Shown: positions 31,511 through 39,238 of the stretch, piece by piece | How positions within the stretch are numbered: position 1 is the first letter of the stretch | Layout of the letters: each line of letters begins with the position of its first letter | Virus record (IMG/VR): IMGVR_UViG_3300025536_000002 | Coordinates: 1 to 60,142 of that record | From: a virus | Direction: 5' to 3' (one strand) | Length of the DNA: 60,142 nucleotides | The notes under the pieces: model-generated | Databases searched by the model: none | What the model was told of the DNA's origin: nothing | What the model saw: only the letters and a program-made list of their open reading frames with translations | Position numbers and translations under genes: made by a program

Positions 31511-32737
31511 ATGCCACAGGCGACTTATACAATCGGATCTGGGAAAACCGGTACACAGTATCGGGGATTGGACAATGACGGCAAGCAGGCCCTCATGTGT
31601 CACCACAAGGGGAGCTCAATTCCCGCTTATGCCGAAGCGGGCACAATTTGGATCGACGATACCGCTAACCCGATCTGGACAGTAAACTGGTATGATGGGA
31701 CCGACTCGATCTCAATGGGGACCATCAATTCCACCACGAATGTCTTTACCCCCACGACTGCCGCCCTGTATGACGGCTCCCGGAATTATGCCGCCGATGC
31801 GGGATCAAATGACACTTACGCGGTAACGCTCTCACCCGCCCGGACCGCCTACACGACTGGGGAGCTGGTCCTGACCAAACTCAACACGGTCAACACCGGC
31901 GCGGCCACGATGAACTACAACGCCGTGGGGGCCAAGTCCTTCAAACGCCCAGACGGGAATGACCCGATCTCGGGGGATCTCCCGGCGGCCTCTTTCCAGC
32001 TTCAGGCCTATGATGGGACAAATTTAATGCTCCTCGGGGGCCTGCCGCCTGCCTATTACACCAATGCCCAAACGGGCACAACTTACACGGTATTGACAAC
32101 CGACAGAAATAAACTCGTCACCCACTCCAACGGATCCGCGATCGCAGTCACGCTTCCTCAGGCCGGGGCGGGGTTTGAATCCGGCTGGGCTTATTTCACT
32201 CACAACCTCGGCGCTGGGGCGGTGACGATCACTCCCACGACCTCCACGATTAACGGCGCCGCGACCCTGGTGCTCAATACTGGCGATGGCGCCATTATCT
32301 TCAGTGGAGGCACTAACTATACCGCTTTTGTGGGAAAAAGCGCCAACGCTGCCGCAACTCAGGCGGAACAGGAAACGGGAAGCTCTTTAACTGCTTTTGT
32401 CTCCCCAGGGCGTCAACAATACCACCCATCCGCTGCGAAGGCTTGGGTTTATTTTGTTGGCACGGGGACGGTTACCATTAATAAAAGCTACAACGTAAGC
32501 TCTGTTGGGGATAACGGCACAGGCGACTACACCATTAACTTCACCACGGCCTTTTCAGACGCAAATTATTGTGGGGTGATTGGGGGATACAACACCGGGG
32601 CTTCCGATGGAAGCTGGAATGCTTTCTCAAGCGCAACAACCCCTACGGCTTCCCTTATACGAATGGTTTGTTTTAACTCCTCAGGGAGCGCCCAGGACCA
32701 AACCCGTGCATATGCCGCTTTCTATGGAGATCAATAA
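31511..32737 (+). CDS. Tail fibre/receptor-binding protein
   Basis: 408 residues after GGAGTAGAAC. The first 70 residues (TGTQYRGLDNDGKQALMCHH and IPAYAEAGTIWIDDTANPIW) form a virion attachment domain seen in proteins that contain WIDDTANP-like turns. The rest is Thr/Ser/Gly/Ala-rich beta structure with AGAGFESGWAYFTHNLGAGA, typical of trimeric fibre shafts. The last 90 residues may be the tip domain. It is the probable host specificity protein together with J. Confidence 0.75.
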   Translation: MPQATYTIGSGKTGTQYRGLDNDGKQALMCHHKGSSIPAYAEAGTIWIDDTANPIWTVNWYDGTDSISMGTINSTTNVFTPTTAALYDGSRNYAADAGSNDTYAVTLSPARTAYTTGELVLTKLNTVNTGAATMNYNAVGAKSFKRPDGNDPISGDLPAASFQLQAYDGTNLMLLGGLPPAYYTNAQTGTTYTVLTTDRNKLVTHSNGSAIAVTLPQAGAGFESGWAYFTHNLGAGAVTITPTTSTINGAATLVLNTGDGAIIFSGGTNYTAFVGKSANAAATQAEQETGSSLTAFVSPGRQQYHPSAAKAWVYFVGTGTVTINKSYNVSSVGDNGTGDYTINFTTAFSDANYCGVIGGYNTGASDGSWNAFSSATTPTASLIRMVCFNSSGSAQDQTRAYAAFYGDQ

Positions 32738-33009
32738 TGGATAATAAACGAATTATATACCCCCTAGACGATGGTTCAGTTGTTGTGTTGATTCCAGCAC
32801 TTAACAACGCTATCAATCCAATCACAGGTCAATGGATACCTCTAATTAAAATCACAGACGAGTTACCGATCGGCTTTAGGTTGGTAACACCAGAAGATAT
32901 AGCCATGAAGGATGTTCCAGCCGGTAAACCATTCCAGATTGTAGATGTTCAGGATCTACCGACAGATAGATCCGCCCGAAATGCATGGGAGTACGCTGAT
33001 GGGAATTAA
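32737..33009 (+). CDS. Small protein after fibre (possible fibre assembly partner)
   Basis: 90 residues, starting one base before the fibre stop ends (TAATG). It begins MDNKRIIYPLDDGSVVVLIP. A short alpha/beta protein of this kind downstream of the fibre often helps fibre trimerisation or caps it; that role is inferred from position only. It overlaps the next gene by 11 nt. Confidence 0.6.
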   Translation: MDNKRIIYPLDDGSVVVLIPALNNAINPITGQWIPLIKITDELPIGFRLVTPEDIAMKDVPAGKPFQIVDVQDLPTDRSARNAWEYADGN

Positions 33010-33268
33010 GATCAACGTGGAAAAGGCACAACAGATTACAGCCGCCCAAGCGATCCCAGAAGCATTAGAAAAAATCTTTATGTCGTTCTCTCCAGAAGAG
33101 CGGGGGGCGTTCTACCCTTTGAAGGCCGGAGTGAAGCTCGCCCTAGAGTCCGGGGACATACTTGCCGCCGTGGCGATCATCCAAAACGCGCCTGTTGCAG
33201 AAGGTCCCCTCAGTGCGGCGAGAGACGAGATGCTAAGTTTATTCACAGCCCCGACAGAGAGTAATTAA
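32999..33268 (+). CDS. Hypothetical helical protein downstream of fibre
   Basis: 89 residues from ATG 32999. Mainly helical (INVEKAQQITAAQAIPEALE; GVKLALESGDILAAVAIIQN). No membrane segment. Similar small helical proteins sit between fibre and lysis genes in many siphoviruses, and the pair with the 90-residue gene looks like a fibre chaperone module, but no known family is recognised. Confidence 0.6.
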   Translation: MGIKINVEKAQQITAAQAIPEALEKIFMSFSPEERGAFYPLKAGVKLALESGDILAAVAIIQNAPVAEGPLSAARDEMLSLFTAPTESN

Positions 33269-33313
33269 ATGGACCCCAAGCACCCCTCCAAGGTAAAACG
33301 GATCGGGTAAGGC

Positions 33314-33424
33314 ATGATAAGGCTTTGGCCTTTGGATACAGTGACACGCCGCCTCGGTGAAATGAAACGTTTACTCGAAACGCAGGAAAAGAGCAATGAA
33401 GATCCCGAACCCCGCGACGCTTAA
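33314..33424 (+). CDS. Small basic/acidic peptide in lysis region
   Basis: 36 residues: MIRLWPLDTVTRRLGEMKRL and then LETQEKSNEDPEPRDA. ATG 33314 follows GGTAAGGC. It overlaps the start of the membrane protein gene by 29 nt. No domain is visible. It might be a lysis-accessory peptide; support comes only from packing. Confidence 0.4.
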   Translation: MIRLWPLDTVTRRLGEMKRLLETQEKSNEDPEPRDA

Positions 33425-33653
33425 AGTTATTGGCCAGATCCTTAATTCCAGAATCGGGCTCGCCTTGTTGGTTGTTTTTGCCATGTCGGGGGCCATGAAT
33501 CGGATTGAAGACAAGATGGACCGATTGATCGTTGAAGCCATCACGTTGAAGGAGCACCATGCCTCCACGCCTGACCTGTTGGCTGATATTCGGCTTAAGA
33601 TCATGGAGATCTGTGGTCACTGCCAGAACTGTGAGGCTGGGCCGCGTGGATAA
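33396..33653 (+). CDS. Small membrane protein, possible holin-like
   Basis: 85 residues with CAGGAAAAGAGC upstream. One membrane segment at residues 18-35 (SRIGLALLVVFAMSGAM), a charged middle helix (NRIEDKMDRLIVEAITLKEH) and a Cys-rich end (CGHCQNC). The position right before a peptidoglycan-type enzyme suggests a holin or anchor function. One segment would fit a class III-type holin, but this is uncertain. Confidence 0.5.
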   Translation: MKIPNPATLKVIGQILNSRIGLALLVVFAMSGAMNRIEDKMDRLIVEAITLKEHHASTPDLLADIRLKIMEICGHCQNCEAGPRG

Positions 33654-34131
33654 ATTTACGCTTTATTTTGACAAGCAGGTCCATTCAATTGATGGCGCCC
33701 TGACCCTTCAGGCTTATGATCCCGATACCAAGAAGGCCAGAACGCTCTTTCACCGCATGGCGGCCCGTTCGGGACAGAAGGGCTATGAGGGAACCGATTG
33801 GGTGAGGGGCAAGAGCCCAGTTCCGTTTGGGAGGCATCAGATCGATCTCCATTCCCTCAAGGCCGGGAAGTGGTCTGACTATGATGGTATTGGTGAGTTT
33901 TTCAAAATCTTCACCGATTCCAGCAATACCAGACGAATCTATGATCACAAGCGCAATAATTATCAGCGCTTCGATATTGGCCTCCACCCTGAGAATACCA
34001 AGCCGGGCTCGGCTGGCTGTATCGTGCTATTGGGCCGTAATCCACTGGAGAGAGCACAAGTGGAAAAGTTATTTGCTGTCTTGCGCGGCATTTCTGATGA
34101 ATCGCCCGTGATCGACTTGGTGGTACTATGA
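33646..34131 (+). CDS. L,D-transpeptidase-like protein (putative cell wall enzyme)
   Basis: 161 residues; GTG 33646 overlaps the previous stop by 8 nt, with GAGG upstream. The central region reads PVPFGRHQIDLHSLKAG and the catalytic-like segment RFDIGLHPENTKPGSAGCIV: a His followed by S-x-G-C, the L,D-transpeptidase (YkuD) signature with nucleophile Cys. In a lysis region such a protein could cleave or remodel peptidoglycan as an endolysin-type enzyme. No signal peptide is visible. It lacks the usual YkuD N-terminal part. Confidence 0.65.
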   Translation: MDKFTLYFDKQVHSIDGALTLQAYDPDTKKARTLFHRMAARSGQKGYEGTDWVRGKSPVPFGRHQIDLHSLKAGKWSDYDGIGEFFKIFTDSSNTRRIYDHKRNNYQRFDIGLHPENTKPGSAGCIVLLGRNPLERAQVEKLFAVLRGISDESPVIDLVVL

Positions 34132-34583
34132 CATACAGCACACAAGAAAATTACAAAAGTCCCGTCCTTCAGTACGATGAGGCGACTAATCTTTACCGGC
34201 TCGATGAGGATTACACTCAAGAGTGGGGGCCTGTAGGGTTCAGAAAACGCCTCTTTATGGCCGCAGGCTACGAATACGACAAGGCCTCAGTCCCTCGTCC
34301 CCTCTGGGGGGTCGCCCGCCCTGATGGCCCCTGGGATGGCCCATCCCTCTGGCACGATAGATTCTGGCAAGAGAAAGGGAAGTTCCCCCACCCCGAATTG
34401 TTTCGTTTTGAAACCCAGAACTCCAAGGGTGAGTGGAACCCGGACCTTTCGCCCTGGCATACTCCGGCCACGAACAGCTTCTTGTCCCTCGATGCGCAGT
34501 TCGCCGGTATTGCGAGAGTTGAGGCGGAAAAATACAAGTGGGCCGTCATCCTCTTCCCTCTAAATTGGTTCAAGCGCTTTTAA
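34128..34583 (+). CDS. DUF1353 domain protein
   Basis: 151 residues, ATGA overlap with the previous gene. The signature is GYEYDKASVPRPLWGV followed by GPSLWHDRFWQE, matching DUF1353 (a DxASxPR segment followed by a HD pair). DUF1353 proteins occur next to lysis genes in many phages and prophages; function is unknown. It is the last gene of the virion/lysis block. Confidence 0.75.
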   Translation: MTYSTQENYKSPVLQYDEATNLYRLDEDYTQEWGPVGFRKRLFMAAGYEYDKASVPRPLWGVARPDGPWDGPSLWHDRFWQEKGKFPHPELFRFETQNSKGEWNPDLSPWHTPATNSFLSLDAQFAGIARVEAEKYKWAVILFPLNWFKRF

Positions 34584-34585
34584 AG

Positions 34586-34605
34586 AAAAAACCGCCCAAG
34601 GGCGG
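34586..34605. terminator. Hairpin at end of late region
   Basis: CCGCCC (34592-34597) pairs with GGGCGG (34600-34605) with a 2 nt loop. A run of A precedes it (34584-34591), which would be a U tract for leftward transcription only. Rightward it lacks a U tract. It marks the end of the late operon. Confidence 0.4.
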
Positions 34606-34668
34606 CTGAAGAGAAGTAAGAGTTATAAGGGCCTTAATGATATTGAATTTGAAAATTCATGTCAAGCC

Positions 34669-34697
34669 TTGACCTTATGTAAGATTAATCTTATGAT
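34669..34697 (+). promoter_or_regulatory. Sigma70-type promoter for the 34727-36327 genes
   Basis: TTGACC (34669-34674), 17 bp spacer, TATGAT (34692-34697). The spacer starts with TTATGTAA, a variant of the TTACGTAA element also found at other promoters here. Confidence 0.7.
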
Positions 34698-34726
34698 GAA
34701 TAAATCAGCGATGGAGAGATGAAGAA

Positions 34727-34804
34727 ATGTTAAGACAATTATTCCTGTTGGTGATCATCATCGGAATATCCTATTTTGGCGCCGCTGCGCTCCTCGGAGC
34801 CTGA
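34727..34804 (+). CDS. 25-residue membrane peptide
   Basis: ATG 34727 follows GGAGAGATGAAGAA. The product is almost entirely hydrophobic (MLRQLFLLVIIIGISYFGAA and then ALLGA), one membrane helix. Its TGA overlaps the ATG of the RusA gene (TGATG). It might be a leader peptide or a tiny membrane protein. Confidence 0.5.
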   Translation: MLRQLFLLVIIIGISYFGAAALLGA

Positions 34805-35310
34805 TGGAGGTCATCGAAACCCCTAGGCGGCGTGATGCATGGTTTATCGATTTTCCCATTGACCCGATGCCGACGCCCCGGCCCCGAGCGGGTGTAAAAA
34901 ATGTCTACAACAGAAAAGAGTACACTGAATACAAAAAAACGTTGGCGACAATGTTCAAATCTGCCTTTTCAGATCTCTGGCTAGAAGCCACACATGCCTT
35001 CCGGTATGACGAGAAAGGCAAGACCGCTTACGTGAAGGATAACCGATATTTCATGATCTGTGAGTTCTTTTGTTCTTCACCGAGAGGAGACGCCGATAAT
35101 TACCTCAAGGCCGTCCAGGATGCCATGCAGGATGCCGGGATTATCGTCAACGATAAGCAGATTGAGGCACCACTGCCATGGCTCAGCCCTATCAGGCAGC
35201 CAGAGGGTAAGAGAGGGATTCACATCATCCTGACCCGCCGACCAGCCCCGAAGGCCATCCTGGAACACATAAAGGAGATCGTCATTGGATTGGTCACCAG
35301 CTCTGTTTGA
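34804..35310 (+). CDS. rusA: RusA-like Holliday junction resolvase
   Basis: 168 residues. It starts with the strand DAWFIDFPIDPMPTPRPRAG and carries the catalytic motif GDADNYLKAVQDAMQDAGII with VNDKQI, the D-x-D-N...KA..D...G....D block of RusA endonucleases. RusA dimers cleave Holliday junctions; in phages they resolve branched DNA before packaging. The C-terminal 30 residues are longer than in E. coli RusA. Confidence 0.9.
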   Translation: MEVIETPRRRDAWFIDFPIDPMPTPRPRAGVKNVYNRKEYTEYKKTLATMFKSAFSDLWLEATHAFRYDEKGKTAYVKDNRYFMICEFFCSSPRGDADNYLKAVQDAMQDAGIIVNDKQIEAPLPWLSPIRQPEGKRGIHIILTRRPAPKAILEHIKEIVIGLVTSSV

Positions 35311-35413
35311 ATTTGAAGAATTACTCTATAGCGGCTTTTGGGCCGGTGATCCCTATTTGGAAAAATTAATACACATCATCACAGAAGGAGACAGCAGTGA
35401 GAATAGGAATTGA
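35285..35413 (+). CDS. Hypothetical 42-residue protein
   Basis: TTG 35285 lies after an ideal AAGGAGATCGTCA. The product reads MDWSPALFEFEELLYSGFWA and then GDPYLEKLIHIITEG. It overlaps the rusA end by 26 nt and the next gene start by 17 nt. No family is recognised; the strong ribosome binding site is the reason to list it. Confidence 0.5.
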   Translation: MDWSPALFEFEELLYSGFWAGDPYLEKLIHIITEGDSSENRN

Positions 35414-35981
35414 CATGGATGGGGTCTTGTGTGACCTTACGGCCTCAGTGGTGGAAAAGCTGAATCGCTATCATGGGGAGTCGCTGTCAGTGGAGGATAT
35501 CACGAAATACGATTTTCAGAAAAATTGTAAAAATGCGACTCGTGAGGATGTATTTCAATACTTTTGTGAGCCTGGCTTTTTCCGCCATCTGGCGCCCATC
35601 AGGGGAGCCGTTGAGAATGTCAATCGACTGATCGATGACGGCCATGAGATTATCATCATCTCCGCCTGCCGGACCGGTCAGGAGTGCAAGCTTCAGTGGT
35701 TAAAAAATCATATTCCTCGAATCAGTGAGAAAAACTGTATCTTCACCTGGAAGAAGGAACTCATTGATGTCGATATCTTGATTGAAGACCATGGTAAGAA
35801 CCTCTTGAAGTGGCGACAACATTGGGATCAATATCGCCCCGTTGAGGACCGATGGCCCATTTTATTCACTCAGCCCTATAACGCCGAATATGATAACTTC
35901 ATCAGGCATGATAGTTGGGATTCGATTTATGCCTTTATCTCTAATCTTGAGCAGTCTGTTGAACTAGTCGAGTATGCCTGA
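35397..35981 (+). CDS. 5'(3')-deoxyribonucleotidase-like HAD phosphatase
   Basis: 194 residues from GTG 35397 (AAGGAGACAGCA upstream). HAD motif I is RIGIDMDGVLCDLT (nucleophile Asp near residue 6), motif II ISACRTG, and the last aspartates are in IDVDILIEDHGKN. This matches the NT5C-type nucleotidases that hydrolyse dNMPs. A phage can use it to adjust nucleotide pools. It overlaps the HNH gene by 8 nt. Confidence 0.85.
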   Translation: MRIGIDMDGVLCDLTASVVEKLNRYHGESLSVEDITKYDFQKNCKNATREDVFQYFCEPGFFRHLAPIRGAVENVNRLIDDGHEIIIISACRTGQECKLQWLKNHIPRISEKNCIFTWKKELIDVDILIEDHGKNLLKWRQHWDQYRPVEDRWPILFTQPYNAEYDNFIRHDSWDSIYAFISNLEQSVELVEYA

Positions 35982-36327
35982 TCACCGAAAACCCAAAAAG
36001 AAATCTGTAAAACCCGGGTATTGTAAATGGTGTGGAAAGATTATTTACAAGAATGGGACCATCAATCGTCGAGCCGGGTGGCACCCTATTTGTGTCGAGG
36101 AATACAAAATTCAAGCATGGCCCAGCCATGCTCGAACGATCATCTTTAAGCGCGACCGGGGGACCTGTGCAGCCTGTGGGGCTTATGATCCGAGATGGCA
36201 ACTTGATCACATCATCCCGCTGATCGATCAAGGATCAAAGGGGCTGGAGAACATGCAGACACTCTGCCTAGATTGCCACAAGGCCAAGACTGCAAAAGAG
36301 AACTCAGAAAGGAAAAGGAAATCTTGA
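35974..36327 (+). CDS. HNH endonuclease
   Basis: 117 residues. An N-terminal CKWCG...(CV) pair binds zinc; the HNH core is RDRGTCAACGAYDPRWQLDH with IIPLIDQGSKGLENMQTLCL and DCHKAK, containing the DH, N and H residues and a second CxxC zinc pair. It could be a homing-type nuclease, a packaging accessory or a moron. No intron or split gene is apparent nearby. Confidence 0.9.
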   Translation: MPDHRKPKKKSVKPGYCKWCGKIIYKNGTINRRAGWHPICVEEYKIQAWPSHARTIIFKRDRGTCAACGAYDPRWQLDHIIPLIDQGSKGLENMQTLCLDCHKAKTAKENSERKRKS

Positions 36328-36352
36328 CATCGGGATAAAATTTACGTAAGGT
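36324..36352 (+). promoter_or_regulatory. Promoter with TTTACGTAA element
   Basis: TTGACA (36324-36329), 17 bp spacer, TAAGGT (36347-36352). The spacer ends in TTTACGTAA, an element shared with 692-701 and related sites. The -10 is weak. It precedes the membrane protein and lipoprotein genes. Confidence 0.5.
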
Positions 36353-36361
36353 GGAGGCATT

Positions 36362-36493
36362 ATGAAAATGATTGCATTTGAATTTCTGGCCGTCCTGCTC
36401 GTGGGCGTCACCCTGGCAGTGATCTTACAGGGCATGGGGCGCCTTCAGGGACTCATTGATAAATTACTCGGAAAGGACACAAATGAAAAATAG
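36362..36493 (+). CDS. 43-residue membrane protein
   Basis: ATG 36362 follows GGTGGAGGCATT. One membrane segment (EFLAVLLVGVTLAVILQGMG) near the N-terminus and a short charged tail (LQGLIDKLLGKDTNEK). The stop overlaps the start of the lipoprotein gene by 11 nt, so the two are coupled and may form a membrane complex. Confidence 0.6.
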   Translation: MKMIAFEFLAVLLVGVTLAVILQGMGRLQGLIDKLLGKDTNEK

Positions 36494-37247
36494 TTTAATC
36501 TTCCCCCTCACGGCCCTGATGGCCTTGGGGCTGACTGGTTGCGCGACCATTGACCCCGGCGAGCGCGGGATCAAAGTCGAGCTTGGCGCAGTAAAGAAGG
36601 ATCTCCTCAGCCCTGGCCTGTTCGGGTATAACCCCTTCACGGAACGCATCCACACCTTCACGACCAAACAGGTCGCCGTTGAGGGTTCGGCCAATCCACT
36701 GACGTCTGATCAACAACCGCTGGCGATCTCGTTCCGGGTGCAGTACCGGCTCCCAGAGGGGCAACTCCTTAACCTTTTTCAAAACGTTCAAGGCGACCCC
36801 TATCAGGTCCTCGTTGCCCCGCAGGTGCAGGAAAGTTTCCGCCAAATCGTATCTCAATACAAGGCCGAGGCCGTCACGGGTGGCGTGAATGCCATCAAGG
36901 CACAGGTTCTGGCCATGGTGAGAGAATCCATCAAGGGGCAGATCGAGATCATCGATATTCCGATCACTCACGTTGAGCTGCCGGAGGCGCTCCAGAAAGC
37001 TGTCATTGAGAAGCAGGAGATGGAGATTTCCGCTAAAAAGAAGCAGTACGAGCTTGACCGGGAAAAGAAACAGGCTGAAATCACCGTTGCCAAGGCTCAG
37101 GCCGAGGCCGAGTCCATTCGGCTACAAAGTCAAGCTCTGGCGAACTCCCCCAAGTTGGTTGAGCTTAAGTGGGTCGAGAAATGGGACGGCAAGCTCCCCG
37201 AGACCGTGGCGGGCAATAGCTCGATCATTATGGGGTTGAAGAAATGA
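36483..37247 (+). CDS. Prohibitin/SPFH-like lipoprotein
   Basis: 254 residues. The N-terminus is a lipoprotein signal peptide with lipobox LTGC (MKNSLIFPLTALMALGLTGC, Cys20 lipidated). Then an SPFH/band-7 domain: GERGIKVELGAVKKDLLSPG, the strands QVAVEGSANPLTSDQQPLAI and SFRVQYRLPEG, then YQVLVAPQVQESFRQIVSQY. A coiled coil follows (KKKQYELDREKKQAEITVAK...). This is the prohibitin-type arrangement, with the membrane anchor replaced by a lipid anchor, so it would sit in the periplasm facing either membrane. A membrane peptide upstream and a TM protein downstream are coupled to it. Possible roles are superinfection exclusion or envelope stabilisation. Confidence 0.8.
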   Translation: MKNSLIFPLTALMALGLTGCATIDPGERGIKVELGAVKKDLLSPGLFGYNPFTERIHTFTTKQVAVEGSANPLTSDQQPLAISFRVQYRLPEGQLLNLFQNVQGDPYQVLVAPQVQESFRQIVSQYKAEAVTGGVNAIKAQVLAMVRESIKGQIEIIDIPITHVELPEALQKAVIEKQEMEISAKKKQYELDREKKQAEITVAKAQAEAESIRLQSQALANSPKLVELKWVEKWDGKLPETVAGNSSIIMGLKK

Positions 37248-37414
37248 TAAATGAATGCCCTGCTATTTTCGCGATTACAATATTGGCAATTTCTTCCTTT
37301 GTCTGTGCTTTCGGAATCTTGGGAGGCTTCAGCAATCCTAAATATAAAAGGGGATACGCATGCTTGAATTGTCTCCAGGGGAGTGAGTCGTCCGATTTAT
37401 TTTGTAAGCATTAA
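37244..37414 (+). CDS. 56-residue membrane protein
   Basis: ATG 37244 overlaps the lipoprotein stop (ATGA). Residues 6-29 form a membrane segment (PAIFAITILAISSFVCAFGI, then LGG). The C-terminal half has CLNC and a late Cys (FCKH), a possible zinc site. Part of the same membrane-associated trio. Confidence 0.55.
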   Translation: MINECPAIFAITILAISSFVCAFGILGGFSNPKYKRGYACLNCLQGSESSDLFCKH

Positions 37415-37452
37415 ACTCAAGCGCCATAATCGAATCCATTACAGGATAGACA

Positions 37453-38103
37453 ATGATTAAAATCACAAAACCGCTCCCTGAGGCGACCCTCCTCTTGGCC
37501 GATCCGAATTGGAAATACGCCAACCGCCTAACCGGTGGAGGCCGGACCCGGTTCGGCTCTGGGGCAGACGGGCATTATGAATGCCTCAAGGCCCAGGACA
37601 TCATCAACCCTGCGATCACGTATGACGTCCCCGCCCTGGCGGGACCGAGGTCAATCCTGTTCATGTGGATGACATTTCCGATGATGTACGATGGCCAGCG
37701 TCGCCGACCCTCCTGGAAGCCCACTCAGACCTGGACCCGCCCCAATGATGCCCTGACGGTCCTCCAGGGGTGGGGATTTGAATACTCGACCATTGGCTTT
37801 GTGTGGACAAAGGAACAGAAAGGGTCTGGAAAGCTTAAATATGGCCCTGGCCACTATACTGCTTCCAATGCCGAAATATGCATAATCGCCACGCGGGGGC
37901 AAGGCGTCACGCCTGCGGCCTTTGGGGGCAAGCGGATGACCCCCTCGATCATTCGGGAGAAAATCATGGAACATTCCCGCAAGCCCGACATCCATCCCCT
38001 CATTGAGGCCATGTATCCTGGTGTTGAAAAGAAATATGAATTATTTGCCCGGCGGGAATATCCCGGTTGGAACTGTTCAGGAAAGGAGTTAATCCATGTC
38101 TGA
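37453..38103 (+). CDS. MT-A70-like N6-adenine DNA methyltransferase
   Basis: 216 residues. The catalytic motif is LLADPNWKY, a DPNW variant of the DPPW motif that flips and methylates adenine N6. Next are LFMWMTFPMM, GFVWTKEQKG and NAEICIIATRG, then EHSRKPDIHPLIEAMYPGVE, the typical MT-A70/Ime4-like order. It can methylate phage DNA and protect it from host restriction. The DPNW variant differs from the consensus at one Pro. It overlaps the RNA ligase gene by 8 nt. Confidence 0.85.
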   Translation: MIKITKPLPEATLLLADPNWKYANRLTGGGRTRFGSGADGHYECLKAQDIINPAITYDVPALAGPRSILFMWMTFPMMYDGQRRRPSWKPTQTWTRPNDALTVLQGWGFEYSTIGFVWTKEQKGSGKLKYGPGHYTASNAEICIIATRGQGVTPAAFGGKRMTPSIIREKIMEHSRKPDIHPLIEAMYPGVEKKYELFARREYPGWNCSGKELIHV

Positions 38104-38842
38104 ATACCACAAAATCAACACGGTCTTCAAGCGGGATATTGAAAATAAATCAAAAGCCCTTCTGGAAGGGCAGTACAGTAATGAATATTTTGAATATTTG
38201 GCGCTGATGGATTGGGTCTGGACCGAGAAAGTCGATGGGACCAATATTCGGATCATCGTCGACCCTATCGCCAATGGGGGTAGGATATCCTTCGGGGGAC
38301 GGACCGCTAACGCTCAAATTCCAGCAAGCCTGATCAACAGGTTGGAAGAACTCTTTTTCCATCAGAGTGCAAAGCTCAATGAGGATTTTCCAAATGGCGC
38401 AGTCCTCTACGGAGAGGGCTATGGGGCTAAGATCCAAAAAGTTGGGGCACTGTATCGCCCCGATCAAGACTTTGTACTCTTTGACGTCAAAGTTGGCAAT
38501 TGGTGGCTCAAAAGACCTGATCTGGAAAATGTAGCATCTACTTTTGGCCTTTCGGTCGTTCCGATCGTTGGTCGAGGGAATCTGCTGGAAATGGTTGAAT
38601 TTGTCAAAGTTGGATTCAATTCCACCTGGACCCATGGAGGGGCCTTCCGGGCTGAAGGCGTCGTGGCCCGCCCAGTTGTTGAACTCAAGACCCGATCAGG
38701 CAATCGGATTATCACAAAACTGAAATGTAGTGACTTTGCAGAAAAGGAGAAACCTAATGGAAGCCACTTTCACCGCCCTGGAGAAGCAAATCAAGAAATG
38801 GAAAATAATTTCATCAGTCCTGCTGGTCTTATTGGTCTCTAA
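38096..38842 (+). CDS. RNA ligase
   Basis: 248 residues. Motif I is EKVDGTNIRI with the Lys nucleophile that takes AMP; motif Ia/III-like VLYGEGYG and FVLFDVKVG, motif IV EGVVARP, motif V IITKLKCSDF. This is the T4 Rnl2-like/phage RNA ligase family, used to repair tRNA or other RNA cut by host defences. The last 25 residues overlap the next gene in a different frame and do not resemble the family, so the true end may be near residue 225 or an indel may exist. No polynucleotide kinase gene was seen nearby. Confidence 0.85.
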   Translation: MSEYHKINTVFKRDIENKSKALLEGQYSNEYFEYLALMDWVWTEKVDGTNIRIIVDPIANGGRISFGGRTANAQIPASLINRLEELFFHQSAKLNEDFPNGAVLYGEGYGAKIQKVGALYRPDQDFVLFDVKVGNWWLKRPDLENVASTFGLSVVPIVGRGNLLEMVEFVKVGFNSTWTHGGAFRAEGVVARPVVELKTRSGNRIITKLKCSDFAEKEKPNGSHFHRPGEANQEMENNFISPAGLIGL

Positions 38843-38957
38843 TGCTCTCTTCACCACTCGGGCCACCCTTCAGATCGGACAAGAAGCCGCTCTGTATTGT
38901 GCCAAGGCCGGGATGATCAACCAAGTTGAAAACACATTGAAAGAGCTGGGACGCTGA
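38757..38957 (+). CDS. Small membrane protein
   Basis: 66 residues from ATG 38757, set by AAGGAGAAACCTA. One membrane segment (WKIISSVLLVLLVSNALFTT) after a short amphipathic helix, then a soluble helix. It overlaps the RNA ligase end by 86 nt. Its stop touches the next start. Confidence 0.6.
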   Translation: MEATFTALEKQIKKWKIISSVLLVLLVSNALFTTRATLQIGQEAALYCAKAGMINQVENTLKELGR

Positions 38958-39238
38958 TGGAAATTGAACAATACAAAAAAATAAAAGTGGACGCAAAGAT
39001 CCTCAAAATGCACATCAAGATTTCAGATCGTTTTTCCGGGAGTCTCTTTGACGCCCAGGGGGAGCTGATTGGGTCCATCGATGATGAATATGTGCCGAGC
39101 TTCTTCCCAGGGGAGCATTTTGGCGATTACCTGATCTTTGATATCAATATCGACACTGGCCAAATCATGAATTGGCCAACAGACATTAACCCCAGAGACG
39201 TTCAAGAGCAATTTTGCCCAAGGGAAGACGATGATTAA
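38957..39238 (+). CDS. Hypothetical 93-residue protein
   Basis: Starts with the last base of the previous stop (TGATGG). The product begins MEIEQYKKIKVDAKILKMHI and contains FFPGEHFGDYLIFDINIDTG with DVQEQFCPREDDD at the end. The strand content suggests a small beta domain. This pattern (GEHYGDYLILDID...) recurs in conserved phage proteins without known function. Confidence 0.65.
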   Translation: MEIEQYKKIKVDAKILKMHIKISDRFSGSLFDAQGELIGSIDDEYVPSFFPGEHFGDYLIFDINIDTGQIMNWPTDINPRDVQEQFCPREDDD

